A stretch of DNA of 64,000 nt from Selenomonadaceae bacterium (GCA_030523645.1 JAUNIB010000001.1:682001-746000), one strand, 5' to 3'; positions 16,849-25,971 are shown, counted from the stretch's first letter. Notes: generated by a model from the sequence alone, not told the origin. Program-made: numbers and translations.

Positions 16849-19131
16849 TTATCTGAAATAATTACGCATAACCGCCACAAGTTTCTTCATATCAAAAGGT
16901 TTTGGGACATGCTCGTTCATGCCCGCATTTTTCGCCTTGATTACATCCTCGGACATTACATTGGCCGTCATAGCAAATATGGGAATCTGCTTCGCATACT
17001 CGGTATTCAGCTCCCGGATTCGCCGCGTTGCCTCATAGCCGTCCATCACCGGCATCTCCACATCCATGAATATGACATCGTACCAGCCCGGCTGCGACCC
17101 GGTGAACTTATCCACACAAACCTGACCGTTGTCGGCTGAATCTACCTGCATACCTGTCAGGGACAGCAGCTCCGTGGTGATTTCTCTGTTCAGCTCATTG
17201 TCCTCGACCAGCAGCGCCCTGATGTTGCTGAAGTCTGCATTCAGGGTATCTCCGTTTGCCTTTGCCTTCTCCTTGCCCAGAACTTCATTGAACAAGTGAC
17301 GAAGACCGGAGCGGTACAAAGGCTTGCTGATGATACCGTCCACACCGGCTGTCACAGCCTGTCTTTCCAGCTCCTCCGTATCGTAGGAGTAGGCCAGAAC
17401 AACCGGCTGATACTCACCCACGGCCTCCTGCATCTGCTTTGCCACCGCCATGCCGTCATTGCCCGGGATTTTCCAGTTTACTATGAGCGCACTGTAGTCA
17501 TCACGGCAGCCGTGATGCTCCTTTATCCTCTTTACAGCCTCCTCGGCATTGTCGACGAATTCGCCCTTGATACCCACCTGTCCGAGACTCTGCAGCATCT
17601 GCTCCGAATCCTCCATGCTTTCGTCGAGGATAAGGACATAGGTGCCTATCAGGTTTTCGTCCTTCGTCTCCACCTTCTCCGGCAGCTCCAAAAACAGATT
17701 GAAGTAAACCTTCGTACCGACCTGCGGGGTGCTGTCAATCTTAATCACACCGTTCATCATGGTGACGATATTCTGAGCGATTACCAGACCGAGACCCAGC
17801 CCGGCTCTGCCGCTCTTGACCGTATCTTCTCTGTCAAAGGGGTCAAAGACCTTCGCCAGCTGCTTCCGATCCATACCGACGCCATTGTCCTCTACGGTAA
17901 ATTCATAGCAGGCAAAGCCATCGTAGGCTGAGGAAGTCTCACCGATAGTAATGCTTATATTGCCGCCGTCGGGAGAATACTTCACCGCATTTCCCACCAC
18001 GATATCGAAGCACTGCTTTATCCGCTCCGCATCACCGAGGACAACATTATGGACAATATCCTTTACGGAGATTGCCAACCTTTGATTTTTCGTCCTCGCC
18101 ATAGCTCCGGCTTCATCGGAAAGATTTTCGATAAACTGACGGATAACAATATTTTCCGAGGCGGCATTCGTCCCGGAGTCTTCAACCTTGTCCATATCCA
18201 TGACTTCGTTGAACAGCTTCAGGATGCTCTGAGACGACTCCTTTATCTTCCGCAGGCAGTCCTCCACCCTCTCCGAATCATGAATATGCGCCCCGGCAAT
18301 AGTGGAAAGACCGATAATGGAATTCATCGGTGTCCGCATATCACGGCTTATCATTGCCAGGAATTCCCGCTTCGCCTCACCGGCTTTTCCGGCGGTATAG
18401 TAAGCATCCTTCATTGTATTGTATTCCCGGTCAAGCTCATCCCTCTGCTGCCGTATGACTTTGTTGTCAATTATCAGCATCTGGGTGACATTGAGCAGGA
18501 ACACGCAGAGAACAATAGTCATGCAGCCGATGGAATAATAAGGCGAATCGCTTTCGCCCCAGCTCAGGAAGCAGGACACCAGCGGCAAAAAGGATATACC
18601 AAGAGCATACCTGTACAGATTTTTCTCATCGCCGGTTTTCTTCTCAGCTGCCAGCAGCGCACTGATTATCAGATAAAGGATAGCCTGCATACCGAAAATG
18701 ACAGTACGCATAAAGCCGACATTGTAAACGGTACCCGGCCCGATGGTAAACACTTCGCCGGTAAAGGGATTTGCCGCCAGTATCACAAGCTGAACTATTG
18801 ATATGAGGCAGCCAACCTTATTGAGATAATTCCGCTCCGCCTCGGAGGCAAGATAGGTAGCGGTGTACTTCATCCACTTGTAGCAGACAATCACCGAAAA
18901 AGCGAAATACAAATAGGCACAGACCGTAAATAATGACACACTGCTGCCGTAGCCGCCGGCATAAGACAGCCCCCACAGGCAATCCACCACAGTGAAGCCG
19001 ATAGCCGACTGCAGGAACTTCTTAAACTGCCCCGCACCATTGTGGAACACCCGCAAATGGCGCATTCGTATATACAGCAGCAGGAGAAAAAAACAGCTGA
19101 AAACTGCCGCTGCGGAATAATAATTTCTCAA
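16849..19131 (-). CDS. Membrane hybrid histidine kinase with degenerate phosphorelay sites
   Basis: 760 residues. About seven hydrophobic segments fill residues 1-220 and there is no obvious periplasmic sensor domain. A HisKA-like region at about 235-310, an HATPase_c domain at about 345-470 and two receiver domains (about 480-610 and 635-755) follow. The ATPase boxes are intact: N box (VVGNAVKYS), VEDNGVGMD, FDPFDRED and GLGLGLVIAQN. However, the H box reads MISRDMRTPMNSIIG, with Arg263 where the phosphoacceptor His should be. The first receiver reads LIVNWKIPG, with Asn552 where the Asp should be. The second receiver keeps Asp690 in FMDVEMPVMDG. Starts at TTG with AAGGA upstream. No separate response regulator gene is next to it. 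Confidence 0.85.
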   Translation of the reverse strand: MRNYYSAAAVFSCFFLLLLYIRMRHLRVFHNGAGQFKKFLQSAIGFTVVDCLWGLSYAGGYGSSVSLFTVCAYLYFAFSVIVCYKWMKYTATYLASEAERNYLNKVGCLISIVQLVILAANPFTGEVFTIGPGTVYNVGFMRTVIFGMQAILYLIISALLAAEKKTGDEKNLYRYALGISFLPLVSCFLSWGESDSPYYSIGCMTIVLCVFLLNVTQMLIIDNKVIRQQRDELDREYNTMKDAYYTAGKAGEAKREFLAMISRDMRTPMNSIIGLSTIAGAHIHDSERVEDCLRKIKESSQSILKLFNEVMDMDKVEDSGTNAASENIVIRQFIENLSDEAGAMARTKNQRLAISVKDIVHNVVLGDAERIKQCFDIVVGNAVKYSPDGGNISITIGETSSAYDGFACYEFTVEDNGVGMDRKQLAKVFDPFDREDTVKSGRAGLGLGLVIAQNIVTMMNGVIKIDSTPQVGTKVYFNLFLELPEKVETKDENLIGTYVLILDESMEDSEQMLQSLGQVGIKGEFVDNAEEAVKRIKEHHGCRDDYSALIVNWKIPGNDGMAVAKQMQEAVGEYQPVVLAYSYDTEELERQAVTAGVDGIISKPLYRSGLRHLFNEVLGKEKAKANGDTLNADFSNIRALLVEDNELNREITTELLSLTGMQVDSADNGQVCVDKFTGSQPGWYDVIFMDVEMPVMDGYEATRRIRELNTEYAKQIPIFAMTANVMSEDVIKAKNAGMNEHVPKPFDMKKLVAVMRNYFR

Positions 19132-19236
19132 AATAATTCTTCCTTCTATGTGTAAACGGTGATATTAATCAGCGCTAATCAAATTCGTTGCATAACCGTT
19201 CATTATTTTAGCATTATTCAGAAAGGAAGTAAATAA

Positions 19237-19282
19237 AAAGGGTCTGTGAAAAAATGAACAATCATTTTTCACAGACCCTTTA
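19237..19282 (-). terminator. Long terminator downstream of hsdS (covarying family)
   Basis: Arms AAGGGTCTGTGAAAAAATGA and TCATTTTTCACAGACCCTT, with one unpaired A and a 4-nt loop. On the minus strand it is followed by TTTTTATTTAC. It should end the hsdRMS transcript before the histidine kinase. Confidence 0.75.
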
Positions 19283-19327
19283 CTCTCTGAGTGTGCATGA
19301 GCAATTAATGAGCTCAGCTGAGGTTGT

Positions 19328-19493
19328 GTCCGCCCTTTTTAAGGGCGGGGGACCGCCGAAAGGCGGTGGTGGGTTAAATGGATTATTCCTCTTTCCTTAC
19401 CCTCCACCATGCTGCGCATGGTCCCCCTCCCTGCAAGCAGGGAGGACACATGAGACGGATGCGGTCTATGTCAGACTTTTTTCACAGACCCGT
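19328..19493. repeat. Type IV 120-bp repeat plus a spare terminator arm
   Basis: The 19132-19509 gap holds no gene. A type IV element covers 19328-19447. It contains four hairpins: CCGCCCTT/AAGGGCGG, ACCGCC/GGCGGT, ACCATGC/GCATGGT and CTCCCTGC/GCAGGGAG. A near-identical 120-bp copy is at 42768-42887. It is followed by GACGGATGCGGTCTATGTCAG and TTTTTTCACAGACCC (19477-19491), a second copy of the right arm of the adjacent 19237-19282 hairpin. Confidence 0.8.
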
Positions 19494-19509
19494 AAAAAGT
19501 ATTCTTTTG

Positions 19510-20979
19510 TTACTGCTGGGCTTTCGCCAGAGTGTCGCAAAGCGGCAGCAACTGCTCCAGCTTCGCAACAATACGCTTCTGCTCGGCGAGAGGTGGGAGT
19601 GGTACAGTGTACTGTCTAAAAACTTTCAGTGAAACAAATGATTGAACTCCGCCCGAAGCTCCTTTTCTCATTCTTTCCTGAAAAAAATATAGTACCCAAA
19701 ACCAATACTTCATTCCGATTGTTGCTTTAATATATGGCTTAAATAAGGCTATATTTTTTATACAAAATTCCCTATTCTTTTTTACAATGACTGGATTTCC
19801 TATAGAGCCTATCATTGCAAATAGTATGTCGCCATCATCTACATTTGATCGAGAATTTATTATTTTAGCATCCTCTTCTGATATATATTTCACCTCATCA
19901 AAGCTCAGTTGTCCGCTACTAATATTTTTACTTGTAACTAATGGTATTCCAGTTGGGCAATATTTAGGTGTATCATGCGTTCCATCCCTGACATCAACGA
20001 CATTGCCCATTCTAACCCAACACCAACTTTCAGGAATTTCAAAAGGAATTTCGTCCTCTGCTATTTCCGGCAGAGGTTTTTCCTTTTTTATTACTCCGTC
20101 CTTCACCAGCTTGGCTTTCTCGGCTTGTATCTCCTTCAACAGGTCAGCGGCGTTGCCATCCTCGGGGCGCTGGTCGGTCAGCTTTCCCTCCACAGCCATT
20201 TGCAGCAGACTGTTTTTCAGCTTCCCGGGGAAAGCTTTGTTCAGCTCATGCAACTCATTGTAGGCTTTTTCGTAATCATCTACCAATGGAAGAATTTTTT
20301 CCAAACGGTCGACAATACGCTTTTGCTCGGCGAGTGTCGCTAACGGAACTAAAAGATTACACCACCCATCTTTGTTAATAATTGGTGTTGCTGTCCCCGT
20401 AGAATTTTCACGCAATTTCTTGTAGAAAAAGTCTGATTGTATGACACTGAATATATATTTACTTAGTGATAACAGTGGTTTAATAGCATTGATTTGCTGA
20501 TTGAATCCACATTTTCTATCAACAATTGCAACTTTACCAATTGACCCACCTATACACACTTGTACTATATCCTGATTATCCAATGCCCGACTATTAGCCA
20601 ATCCGGATTCTGTCAATCTTTTATCCGTATCATACTGTATAGTTCCAGAGCTTGATATGTTCCCTGGACCAATAAACGGATATTCCCCATCATAGTATTC
20701 TGAACAAGTTGTTGATGGTGTTTTTCCAGTAATGGTAATTCCAACTTCACCCAGTCTGCACCAGCACCAGCTTTTCGGCACCTCAAATGGAATCTCATCC
20801 TCTGCTATTTCCGGCAGAGGCTTTTCTTTTTTTATTACTCCGTCCTTCACCAGCTTGGCTTTCTCGGCTTGTATCTCCTTCAACAGGTCAGCGGCATTGC
20901 CGTCCTCGGGACGCTGCTCCGTCAGCTTGCCCTCGATAGCCATTTGCAGGATGCTGTTTCTCAGCTGCTCCGGTGTCAT
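19510..20979 (-). CDS. hsdS: Type I restriction-modification specificity subunit HsdS
   Basis: 489 residues with two target-recognition domains (about 70-230 and 320-460), each followed by a conserved helix carrying LAEQKRIV. TRD starts are marked by SWCWCRLGEV and SWCWVRMGNV. Residues 9-73 and 257-321 are almost identical repeats (SILQMAIEGKLTEQRPEDG... against SLLQMAVEGKLTDQRPEDG...), the central spacers of this HsdS subtype. The TRD-coding DNA is visibly more AT-rich than the repeats, as expected of exchanged recognition modules. Overlaps hsdM by 4 bp (ATGA). Confidence 0.93.
   Translation of the reverse strand: MTPEQLRNSILQMAIEGKLTEQRPEDGNAADLLKEIQAEKAKLVKDGVIKKEKPLPEIAEDEIPFEVPKSWCWCRLGEVGITITGKTPSTTCSEYYDGEYPFIGPGNISSSGTIQYDTDKRLTESGLANSRALDNQDIVQVCIGGSIGKVAIVDRKCGFNQQINAIKPLLSLSKYIFSVIQSDFFYKKLRENSTGTATPIINKDGWCNLLVPLATLAEQKRIVDRLEKILPLVDDYEKAYNELHELNKAFPGKLKNSLLQMAVEGKLTDQRPEDGNAADLLKEIQAEKAKLVKDGVIKKEKPLPEIAEDEIPFEIPESWCWVRMGNVVDVRDGTHDTPKYCPTGIPLVTSKNISSGQLSFDEVKYISEEDAKIINSRSNVDDGDILFAMIGSIGNPVIVKKNREFCIKNIALFKPYIKATIGMKYWFWVLYFFQERMRKGASGGVQSFVSLKVFRQYTVPLPPLAEQKRIVAKLEQLLPLCDTLAKAQQ
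20017..20211. repeat. hsdS internal direct repeat, copy 2
   Basis: Encodes residues 257-321 of HsdS. It is the partner of 20761-20955, displaced by exactly 744 bp, a multiple of three. The two share a 68-bp identical core at 20084-20151. Confidence 0.9.
20761..20955. repeat. hsdS internal direct repeat, copy 1
   Basis: Encodes residues 9-73 of HsdS. The identical 68-bp core is at 20828-20895. Recombination with the 20017-20211 copy would remove the first TRD without breaking the frame. Confidence 0.9.
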
Positions 20980-22475
20980 GCTTTTACCTCCAGCATAGCC
21001 TCGATAGCCGACAGCACATCGTCAATCTTCTTGTTGAGAGCTGTACGCTTGGCCTGATAGTCGGCAATCAGCTCATCCGGCGGCAGGATTTCTTCTTCCT
21101 CGTGAGGGAAGCCGCAGAGGTCAAGATTGTATCCACCGGCGACGATTTCCTCGGCGGTGAATTTCTTCGCCTTCGGCCAGTCCTCCACGGTGATTTCTTC
21201 CCGGTTGTTCCACCAGTCGATAACCGGCTGGAAATGCTCCAGCTTCATAGGCTTCGTCTTGGAGAAGTGCTTGTATCCCTCCGGCATATCGAGGCGATAG
21301 AACCAGACATTTTCCGTGGCGTGAGTGTTGTCGAAGAAAAGGATATTGGTGGTGATACTGGTATAGGGGGCAAAGACGCTGCCGGGCATACGGATGATGG
21401 TGTGGAGGTTGAAGTCAGCCAGCAGCTTCTTCTTGATACTGGTCTTGGCGTTGTCGTTGCCAAAGAGGAAGCCGTCAGGGAGAATGACCGCCGCCCTGCC
21501 CTTCCTTTTCAGTCGGTACATGATGACGGACATAAAGAGGTCGGCTGTCTCGCTGCTGGCCAAATCATCTGGGAAGTAGCCCTTGACGCTGGCATCCTCG
21601 TGACCGCCGTAGGGAGGATTCATCAGTACCACATCGAACTTGTCATCCTCGGTGTAGTCCAGCACATTTTTCAGCAGAGAATTTCCGTGATTGATATTGG
21701 GGTTTTCCATATCGTGAAGCAGCATATTGGTAATGCACAGGAGATATGGAAAAGGCTTCTTCTCTACCGCGTAGACGGAGCTGTCCGCTGCCGCATCGTC
21801 CCCGGTATTCACTATCTGTTTCCGCAGCTCATTCAGCCAGCTGGTGAGGAAGCCGCCGGTACCGCAGGCAAAGTCCGCCATCTTCTCCCCCAGCTTCGGC
21901 TGTATCATCTTGGCCATGAACTCGGTGACGGATCTCGGTGTATAGAACTCACCGGCAGAGCCGGCGGCCTGCAGCTCTTTCAGTATCGTTTCGTAGATTT
22001 CGCCGAAAGCATGACTCTCCTTTGTGTCCTCAAAGTCAATTTCGTTGACGACATTGATGACCTGACGGAGATAAACGCCATCCTTCATGTAGTTGTTGGC
22101 ATCGGCAAAAGCGGCCAGTACGATTGATTTCTTCAATGGTGTGTCGGCGTTGACCTTGATGCCCCTGATAGCTACATTACCGCTATTGTCCTTTGCATCT
22201 CTGCCCTTCAATACCGGGAAAAGGGTGTTATTGACAAACTCCAACAGCTTATCACCGGTAAGGGACTGGTCGGCTGCCCAGCTGCGCCAGCGACATTCTT
22301 CGGGGATGATGGACTCGTATTCGTCGTCGTCAAATTCCCAGTTTTCTTCCTTGGCATCGTAGACTTTTAGGAAGAGAATCCAGACCAGCTGCTCAATGCG
22401 CTGAGCATCGCCGCTGATACCGGCGTCCATCCGCATAATGTCTCTTATTCGCTTGACAAATCCTCCGATTGCCAT
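20976..22475 (-). CDS. hsdM: Type I restriction-modification DNA methyltransferase HsdM
   Basis: 499-residue adenine-N6 methyltransferase subunit. The N-terminal helical domain (HsdM_N) covers about 1-140. The SAM-binding motif I is FACGTGGF at 202-209 and the catalytic motif IV NPPY at 286-289. GAGGTGG within the end of hsdR is its SD. Two bases separate it from hsdR and it overlaps hsdS by four, so the three subunits are coexpressed. Confidence 0.95.
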   Translation of the reverse strand: MAIGGFVKRIRDIMRMDAGISGDAQRIEQLVWILFLKVYDAKEENWEFDDDEYESIIPEECRWRSWAADQSLTGDKLLEFVNNTLFPVLKGRDAKDNSGNVAIRGIKVNADTPLKKSIVLAAFADANNYMKDGVYLRQVINVVNEIDFEDTKESHAFGEIYETILKELQAAGSAGEFYTPRSVTEFMAKMIQPKLGEKMADFACGTGGFLTSWLNELRKQIVNTGDDAAADSSVYAVEKKPFPYLLCITNMLLHDMENPNINHGNSLLKNVLDYTEDDKFDVVLMNPPYGGHEDASVKGYFPDDLASSETADLFMSVIMYRLKRKGRAAVILPDGFLFGNDNAKTSIKKKLLADFNLHTIIRMPGSVFAPYTSITTNILFFDNTHATENVWFYRLDMPEGYKHFSKTKPMKLEHFQPVIDWWNNREEITVEDWPKAKKFTAEEIVAGGYNLDLCGFPHEEEEILPPDELIADYQAKRTALNKKIDDVLSAIEAMLEVKA

Positions 22476-22477
22476 GG

Positions 22478-24823
22478 TCAGACCACCTCATCCTCATATA
22501 AATGTTCTTTCAGCTCCAGCACGGCCTCTCTGTATTCCTGCTTGCCGCCGAAGAGCTTGGCTATCCGGCTGGGCTGACCGAACTTAGTAAAGTCTGCCAG
22601 CTTCAGCACTTCTGTCTTTTCGATTTCCTTAATACCCAAATCCTTGTACTTTTCCAAGAGGGTTTCCAGCACTTCTTTCGCAGCACCGCTGTACTTGCTG
22701 AAGAAGTCATTTTTCTTTGTGTTGTTCGCCCTTTCCCTTCTGGTGAGGGCTTTCTTGCCGTAAGCGATGTAGCAGATGAAGTCAAAGTCGTCCACATCGG
22801 CCATGCCCTGCTCAGCTTTCAGCTTGTCTATGTCAATACCGACATCCGCCAGATGTTCAGCAATGACGGCTTTTCGTTCTTCGCCTTTCCAGCGGCGGAT
22901 GAAGGCTTCCAATGAGGCACACTCGCCGATGATGTTCGCCTTGGTGTAGTCAATGATGTTTTCGTTGACCAGCAGCTTGCCGTTGGCATCGTAGACAGCA
23001 ACGCTCTCATTGACCACCACAGCCTTACCGCCCTCCGGTGTGACATAGTACACCGGCTTTTTCTCCGGCGGGTCGACAGGCTCAATCGGGTCATCGGGAA
23101 GCGGTTTTGTTCCTTTGCCATTACCCGGCTGAAAGCCGTCATCCTGCTCTACCGGCCCATCCCAATCCGGGTCGGCAAAAAGTGATGTGATATTGCGAAA
23201 GTCCATGACCATGAAGCTGAGCTTGCCTTCCTTCTCCCGCAGCCTCGTTCCCCGGCCGATAATCTGCTTGAAGGTGGTCATAGAGGAAATCATCTTGTCC
23301 AGCACTACCAGCTTAGTCATCTTGCAGTCGGCTCCGGTGGTAAGCAGCTCAGAGGTGGTGGCAATGACCGGGTATTCTGCCGCCACGGAGATGAAGTAGT
23401 CCAGCTTGCTCTTGCCGTAGACATCACTGCCGGTAATGCGTACTACATAGTCGGGATTTTCCTTCACCATGTCGGCGTTGCAGTTGACGAGAGCCTGTCT
23501 CATTCGCTCGGCGTGGTCTTCGGTGGCACAGAAGACGATAGTTTTCTGCATCCTGCCGGTCTGCTTCAGATAGTTCGTGACCGTCTGAGCTACCTGATTT
23601 ATTCTGTCTTGCAGAATAAGGTTGTAGTCGTAGTCACGATTGTTGTAAATCCTGTCCTCAATCTCGTTGCCGAAGTAGTCAAGCTGTCCGGCGGTAGGTC
23701 GCCAGCCGTCGGATATGTCCATTGTTACCTTGATGACTTTGAACGGAGCAAGGAAGCCGTCGTTGATGCCGGAGTTAAGGCTGTAGGTGTAGAGTGGCTC
23801 CCCAAAGTAATCAATGTTGGAAATGTATTTTGTTTCTTTCGGGGTGGCGGTCATACCTATCTGGGTGGCACACTTGAAATACTCCAGCACTTTGCGCCAG
23901 CGGCTTTCTTCCTTGGCAGAGCCGCGATGACACTCGTCGACGATAATCAGGTCGAAGAAATCCGGCTGGAACCAGTCACGGAAATGCTCCTCATCCTTGT
24001 CTCCTACCATCTGCTGATAGAGGGCAAAGTATACCTCATAGGCACCGATGGTGGTCTTGTCGTCCTTGGCAAAATTTACCTTGTGAATCGTCTTGCTGAG
24101 GGGCGCGAAATCCTGCTGAATGGTCTGGTCAACCAGCATATTTCTGTCCGCAAGGTAGAGGACTTTCTTCTTCATGCCGGACTGGAGCAGACGATAGACA
24201 ATCTGAAAGGCCGTATAGGTCTTGCCTGTACCGGTAGCCATGACGAGGAGCAGTCTGTCCTGTCCCCGGGCAATGGCTTCTACCGTCCTATTGATAGCGA
24301 TACGCTGATAGTATCGTGGAGAGTTTGCCCCCATGCCGGAGTAGTAGGGCTGATTGATGATGTCCTCTTCTTCCGGGGTTATACCGGCACCGCCGTTTGA
24401 TTCCTGCTTGAAGCGACGGACAAGCTCGGCTTCATCGGGGAATTCGTCGAGAGACAGATGACGCTCTTTGCCGGTGAGGAAGTCATGCTCCACGAAGCCG
24501 TCACCGTTGGAGCTGTAGGCAAATGGCAAGTCAAGCATAACGGCGTAGGTCATTGCCTGCTGCAAGCCGTAACCGACAGAGTGATTGTGGTCTTTTGCTT
24601 CGACGACAGCAATAGGTTTGTTGTCGGTCAGGTAGATGAGATAGTCAGCCCGCTTTGGCTTCTCCCTCGCCGCCATGTTACCTTTGATATTTATCCGTCC
24701 GTCGGTAATCTTTGTCTCCATGGTGATGTAGTGAGAGTCCCACTTTGCTGTGATTGCCGGAGTGATGTATTGCAGTTTAATGTCTTCTTCGGACATTTGG
24801 TTAATATTTAATACAGCAGCCAT
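22478..24823 (-). CDS. hsdR: Type I restriction endonuclease subunit HsdR
   Basis: 781-residue translocating endonuclease. The PD-(D/E)xK nuclease site is visible as Asp60 ... Glu75-Ala-Lys77 (RADYLIYL / VVEAKDH). The SF2 motor has motif I MATGTGKT, the DEAH-type box DECH, motif III MTATP and motif VI QIIGRGTRLR. The C-terminal 150 residues form the HsdM-binding helical region. Start: ATG 24823, with GGAG nine bases upstream; a longer frame to 24892 lacks an RBS. First gene of hsdRMS. Confidence 0.94.
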   Translation of the reverse strand: MAAVLNINQMSEEDIKLQYITPAITAKWDSHYITMETKITDGRINIKGNMAAREKPKRADYLIYLTDNKPIAVVEAKDHNHSVGYGLQQAMTYAVMLDLPFAYSSNGDGFVEHDFLTGKERHLSLDEFPDEAELVRRFKQESNGGAGITPEEEDIINQPYYSGMGANSPRYYQRIAINRTVEAIARGQDRLLLVMATGTGKTYTAFQIVYRLLQSGMKKKVLYLADRNMLVDQTIQQDFAPLSKTIHKVNFAKDDKTTIGAYEVYFALYQQMVGDKDEEHFRDWFQPDFFDLIIVDECHRGSAKEESRWRKVLEYFKCATQIGMTATPKETKYISNIDYFGEPLYTYSLNSGINDGFLAPFKVIKVTMDISDGWRPTAGQLDYFGNEIEDRIYNNRDYDYNLILQDRINQVAQTVTNYLKQTGRMQKTIVFCATEDHAERMRQALVNCNADMVKENPDYVVRITGSDVYGKSKLDYFISVAAEYPVIATTSELLTTGADCKMTKLVVLDKMISSMTTFKQIIGRGTRLREKEGKLSFMVMDFRNITSLFADPDWDGPVEQDDGFQPGNGKGTKPLPDDPIEPVDPPEKKPVYYVTPEGGKAVVVNESVAVYDANGKLLVNENIIDYTKANIIGECASLEAFIRRWKGEERKAVIAEHLADVGIDIDKLKAEQGMADVDDFDFICYIAYGKKALTRRERANNTKKNDFFSKYSGAAKEVLETLLEKYKDLGIKEIEKTEVLKLADFTKFGQPSRIAKLFGGKQEYREAVLELKEHLYEDEVV

Positions 24824-24981
24824 TGTAATCCGCTCCAAGTTAGTAATCAGCCTTTGTCTTCGTTGATTGTTATATGTCTTAAATTTTACCAATGATTGAT
24901 GGGAATGTCTACTTTTGAAAGAGTAGGTTTATGTACAGAGAGGAAGTTTTTTCTGTCATCCTGCTTTCAAATGCTGTATTT

Positions 24982-25144
24982 ACCCCTCCGACCTCGCCCT
25001 GCTCGGCCACCTCCCCTATAGGGGAGGCTTTATTATGGGATTCTTAACCTCATCCACCGGCTTCGCCGGTCCACCCTCTCCATAGGAAAGGGGTAAACCT
25101 TCCCCTTTGGGGAAGGTGGCAGCCGAAGGCTGACGGATGAGGTT
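24982..25144. repeat. Type II and type I double-hairpin elements upstream of hsdR
   Basis: The 24824-25227 gap has no gene. A type II element at 24982-25029 (ACCCCTCCGACCTCG..., then a CCTCCCC/GGGGAGG hairpin) is followed by a complete type I element at 25047-25144 (CCTCATCC ... GGATGAGG). This type I copy has a variant last hairpin, CAGCC/GGCTG, in place of CTCGC/GCGAG. Confidence 0.8.
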
Positions 25145-25155
25145 ATCTGCTTACA

Positions 25156-25204
25156 AAAAGGGACTATGAAAAAATGAGAAACTCATTTTTTCATAGTCCC
25201 TTTC
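25156..25204 (-). terminator. Terminator of the hydrogenase operon (covarying family)
   Basis: Arms AAAGGGACTATGAAAAAATG and CATTTTTTCATAGTCCCTTT around GAGAAACT. On the minus strand it is followed by TTTTGTAAG. Third member of the family at 171-214 and 19237-19282; here the stem has ACTAT/ATAGT where the others have CCTGT/ACAGG and TCTGT/ACAGA. Confidence 0.85.
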
Positions 25205-25227
25205 TTATTCGTAAATCCTATATGAAA

Positions 25228-25965
25228 TTACATTCTCTCTTTCAGCATATCCGCTGCGGCCAGCAGACCGGCTATCATTGCTGACGGTCTGGGGGGACAG
25301 CCGGGTACGCAGATGTCTACCGGCACCACCTTGTCGGCGGCTCCTACTATGGCATAGCTTTCGCCGTAGGTGCTGCCGCCGGCGGCACAGGCACCGCAGG
25401 CCATGACAAGTCTAGGCTCAGGCATTGCTTCATAGGTCATTCGCAGTGCCTGCTCCAGATTTCTTGTTACCACACCGGTGACCATCAGGAGGTCGGCATG
25501 ACGGGGGCTGGCTACGAAGTGAACGCCGTAGCGGGCCAAGTCATACATTGGGCCGCCAAGCGCGCCCATCTCAAAGTCACAGCCGTTGCAGCTTCCGGCA
25601 TCAAGATGGCGGACATGAAGGCTGCGGCCCAGCTTCTGCTTCAGCACATCGGCTGTAATCTCTGCTCCCACAGCAGTGATGAAGGGCATGGCATCATCAC
25701 TGCTGTGGGAAAGAGCGGTGTCACCCATGGACATTGCTTTCTCAACACAGCGTCCGCAGAAAATGCACTTGCTGTAATCTATCTCGCAGTCGTCCCCGGC
25801 AGCATTTATCCGGAATGCTCCTACCGGGCATACACCGGCACATTCCTTCAGGCAGCCGGCAGATGGACAACCCTTCAGCTGTCCTCTGTACCGCTCACTG
25901 CCGGTAAGGCTGATTTCCTCTGTGGCAATTTTATCGTGAAAGAGTCGTTCTAATACCTTAAACAT
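25228..25965 (-). CDS. hyfI: Hydrogenase-4 HyfH-HyfI fusion: ferredoxin domain plus small subunit
   Basis: 245 residues that combine two usually separate subunits. Residues 30-80 are a ferredoxin-like domain with Cys33, 38, 42, 46 and Cys67, 70, 73; the eighth canonical Cys is missing, although Cys60 could substitute. Residues 115-245 are the HyfI/HycG/NuoB-like small subunit, with a proximal 4Fe-4S site formed by Cys126 and Cys129 (GSCNGCD), a Cys in ACGAC and Cys223 in VPGCPPRP. It relays electrons from a soluble carrier to the NiFe subunit. Last gene of the operon; six bases separate it from hyfG. Confidence 0.88.
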   Translation of the reverse strand: MFKVLERLFHDKIATEEISLTGSERYRGQLKGCPSAGCLKECAGVCPVGAFRINAAGDDCEIDYSKCIFCGRCVEKAMSMGDTALSHSSDDAMPFITAVGAEITADVLKQKLGRSLHVRHLDAGSCNGCDFEMGALGGPMYDLARYGVHFVASPRHADLLMVTGVVTRNLEQALRMTYEAMPEPRLVMACGACAAGGSTYGESYAIVGAADKVVPVDICVPGCPPRPSAMIAGLLAAADMLKERM

Positions 25966-25971
25966 GATTAT

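Noticed and set aside
19254-19632. Short ORFs in the kinase-hsdS gap
   Set aside because: They run through the terminator and type IV repeat and show no coding character.
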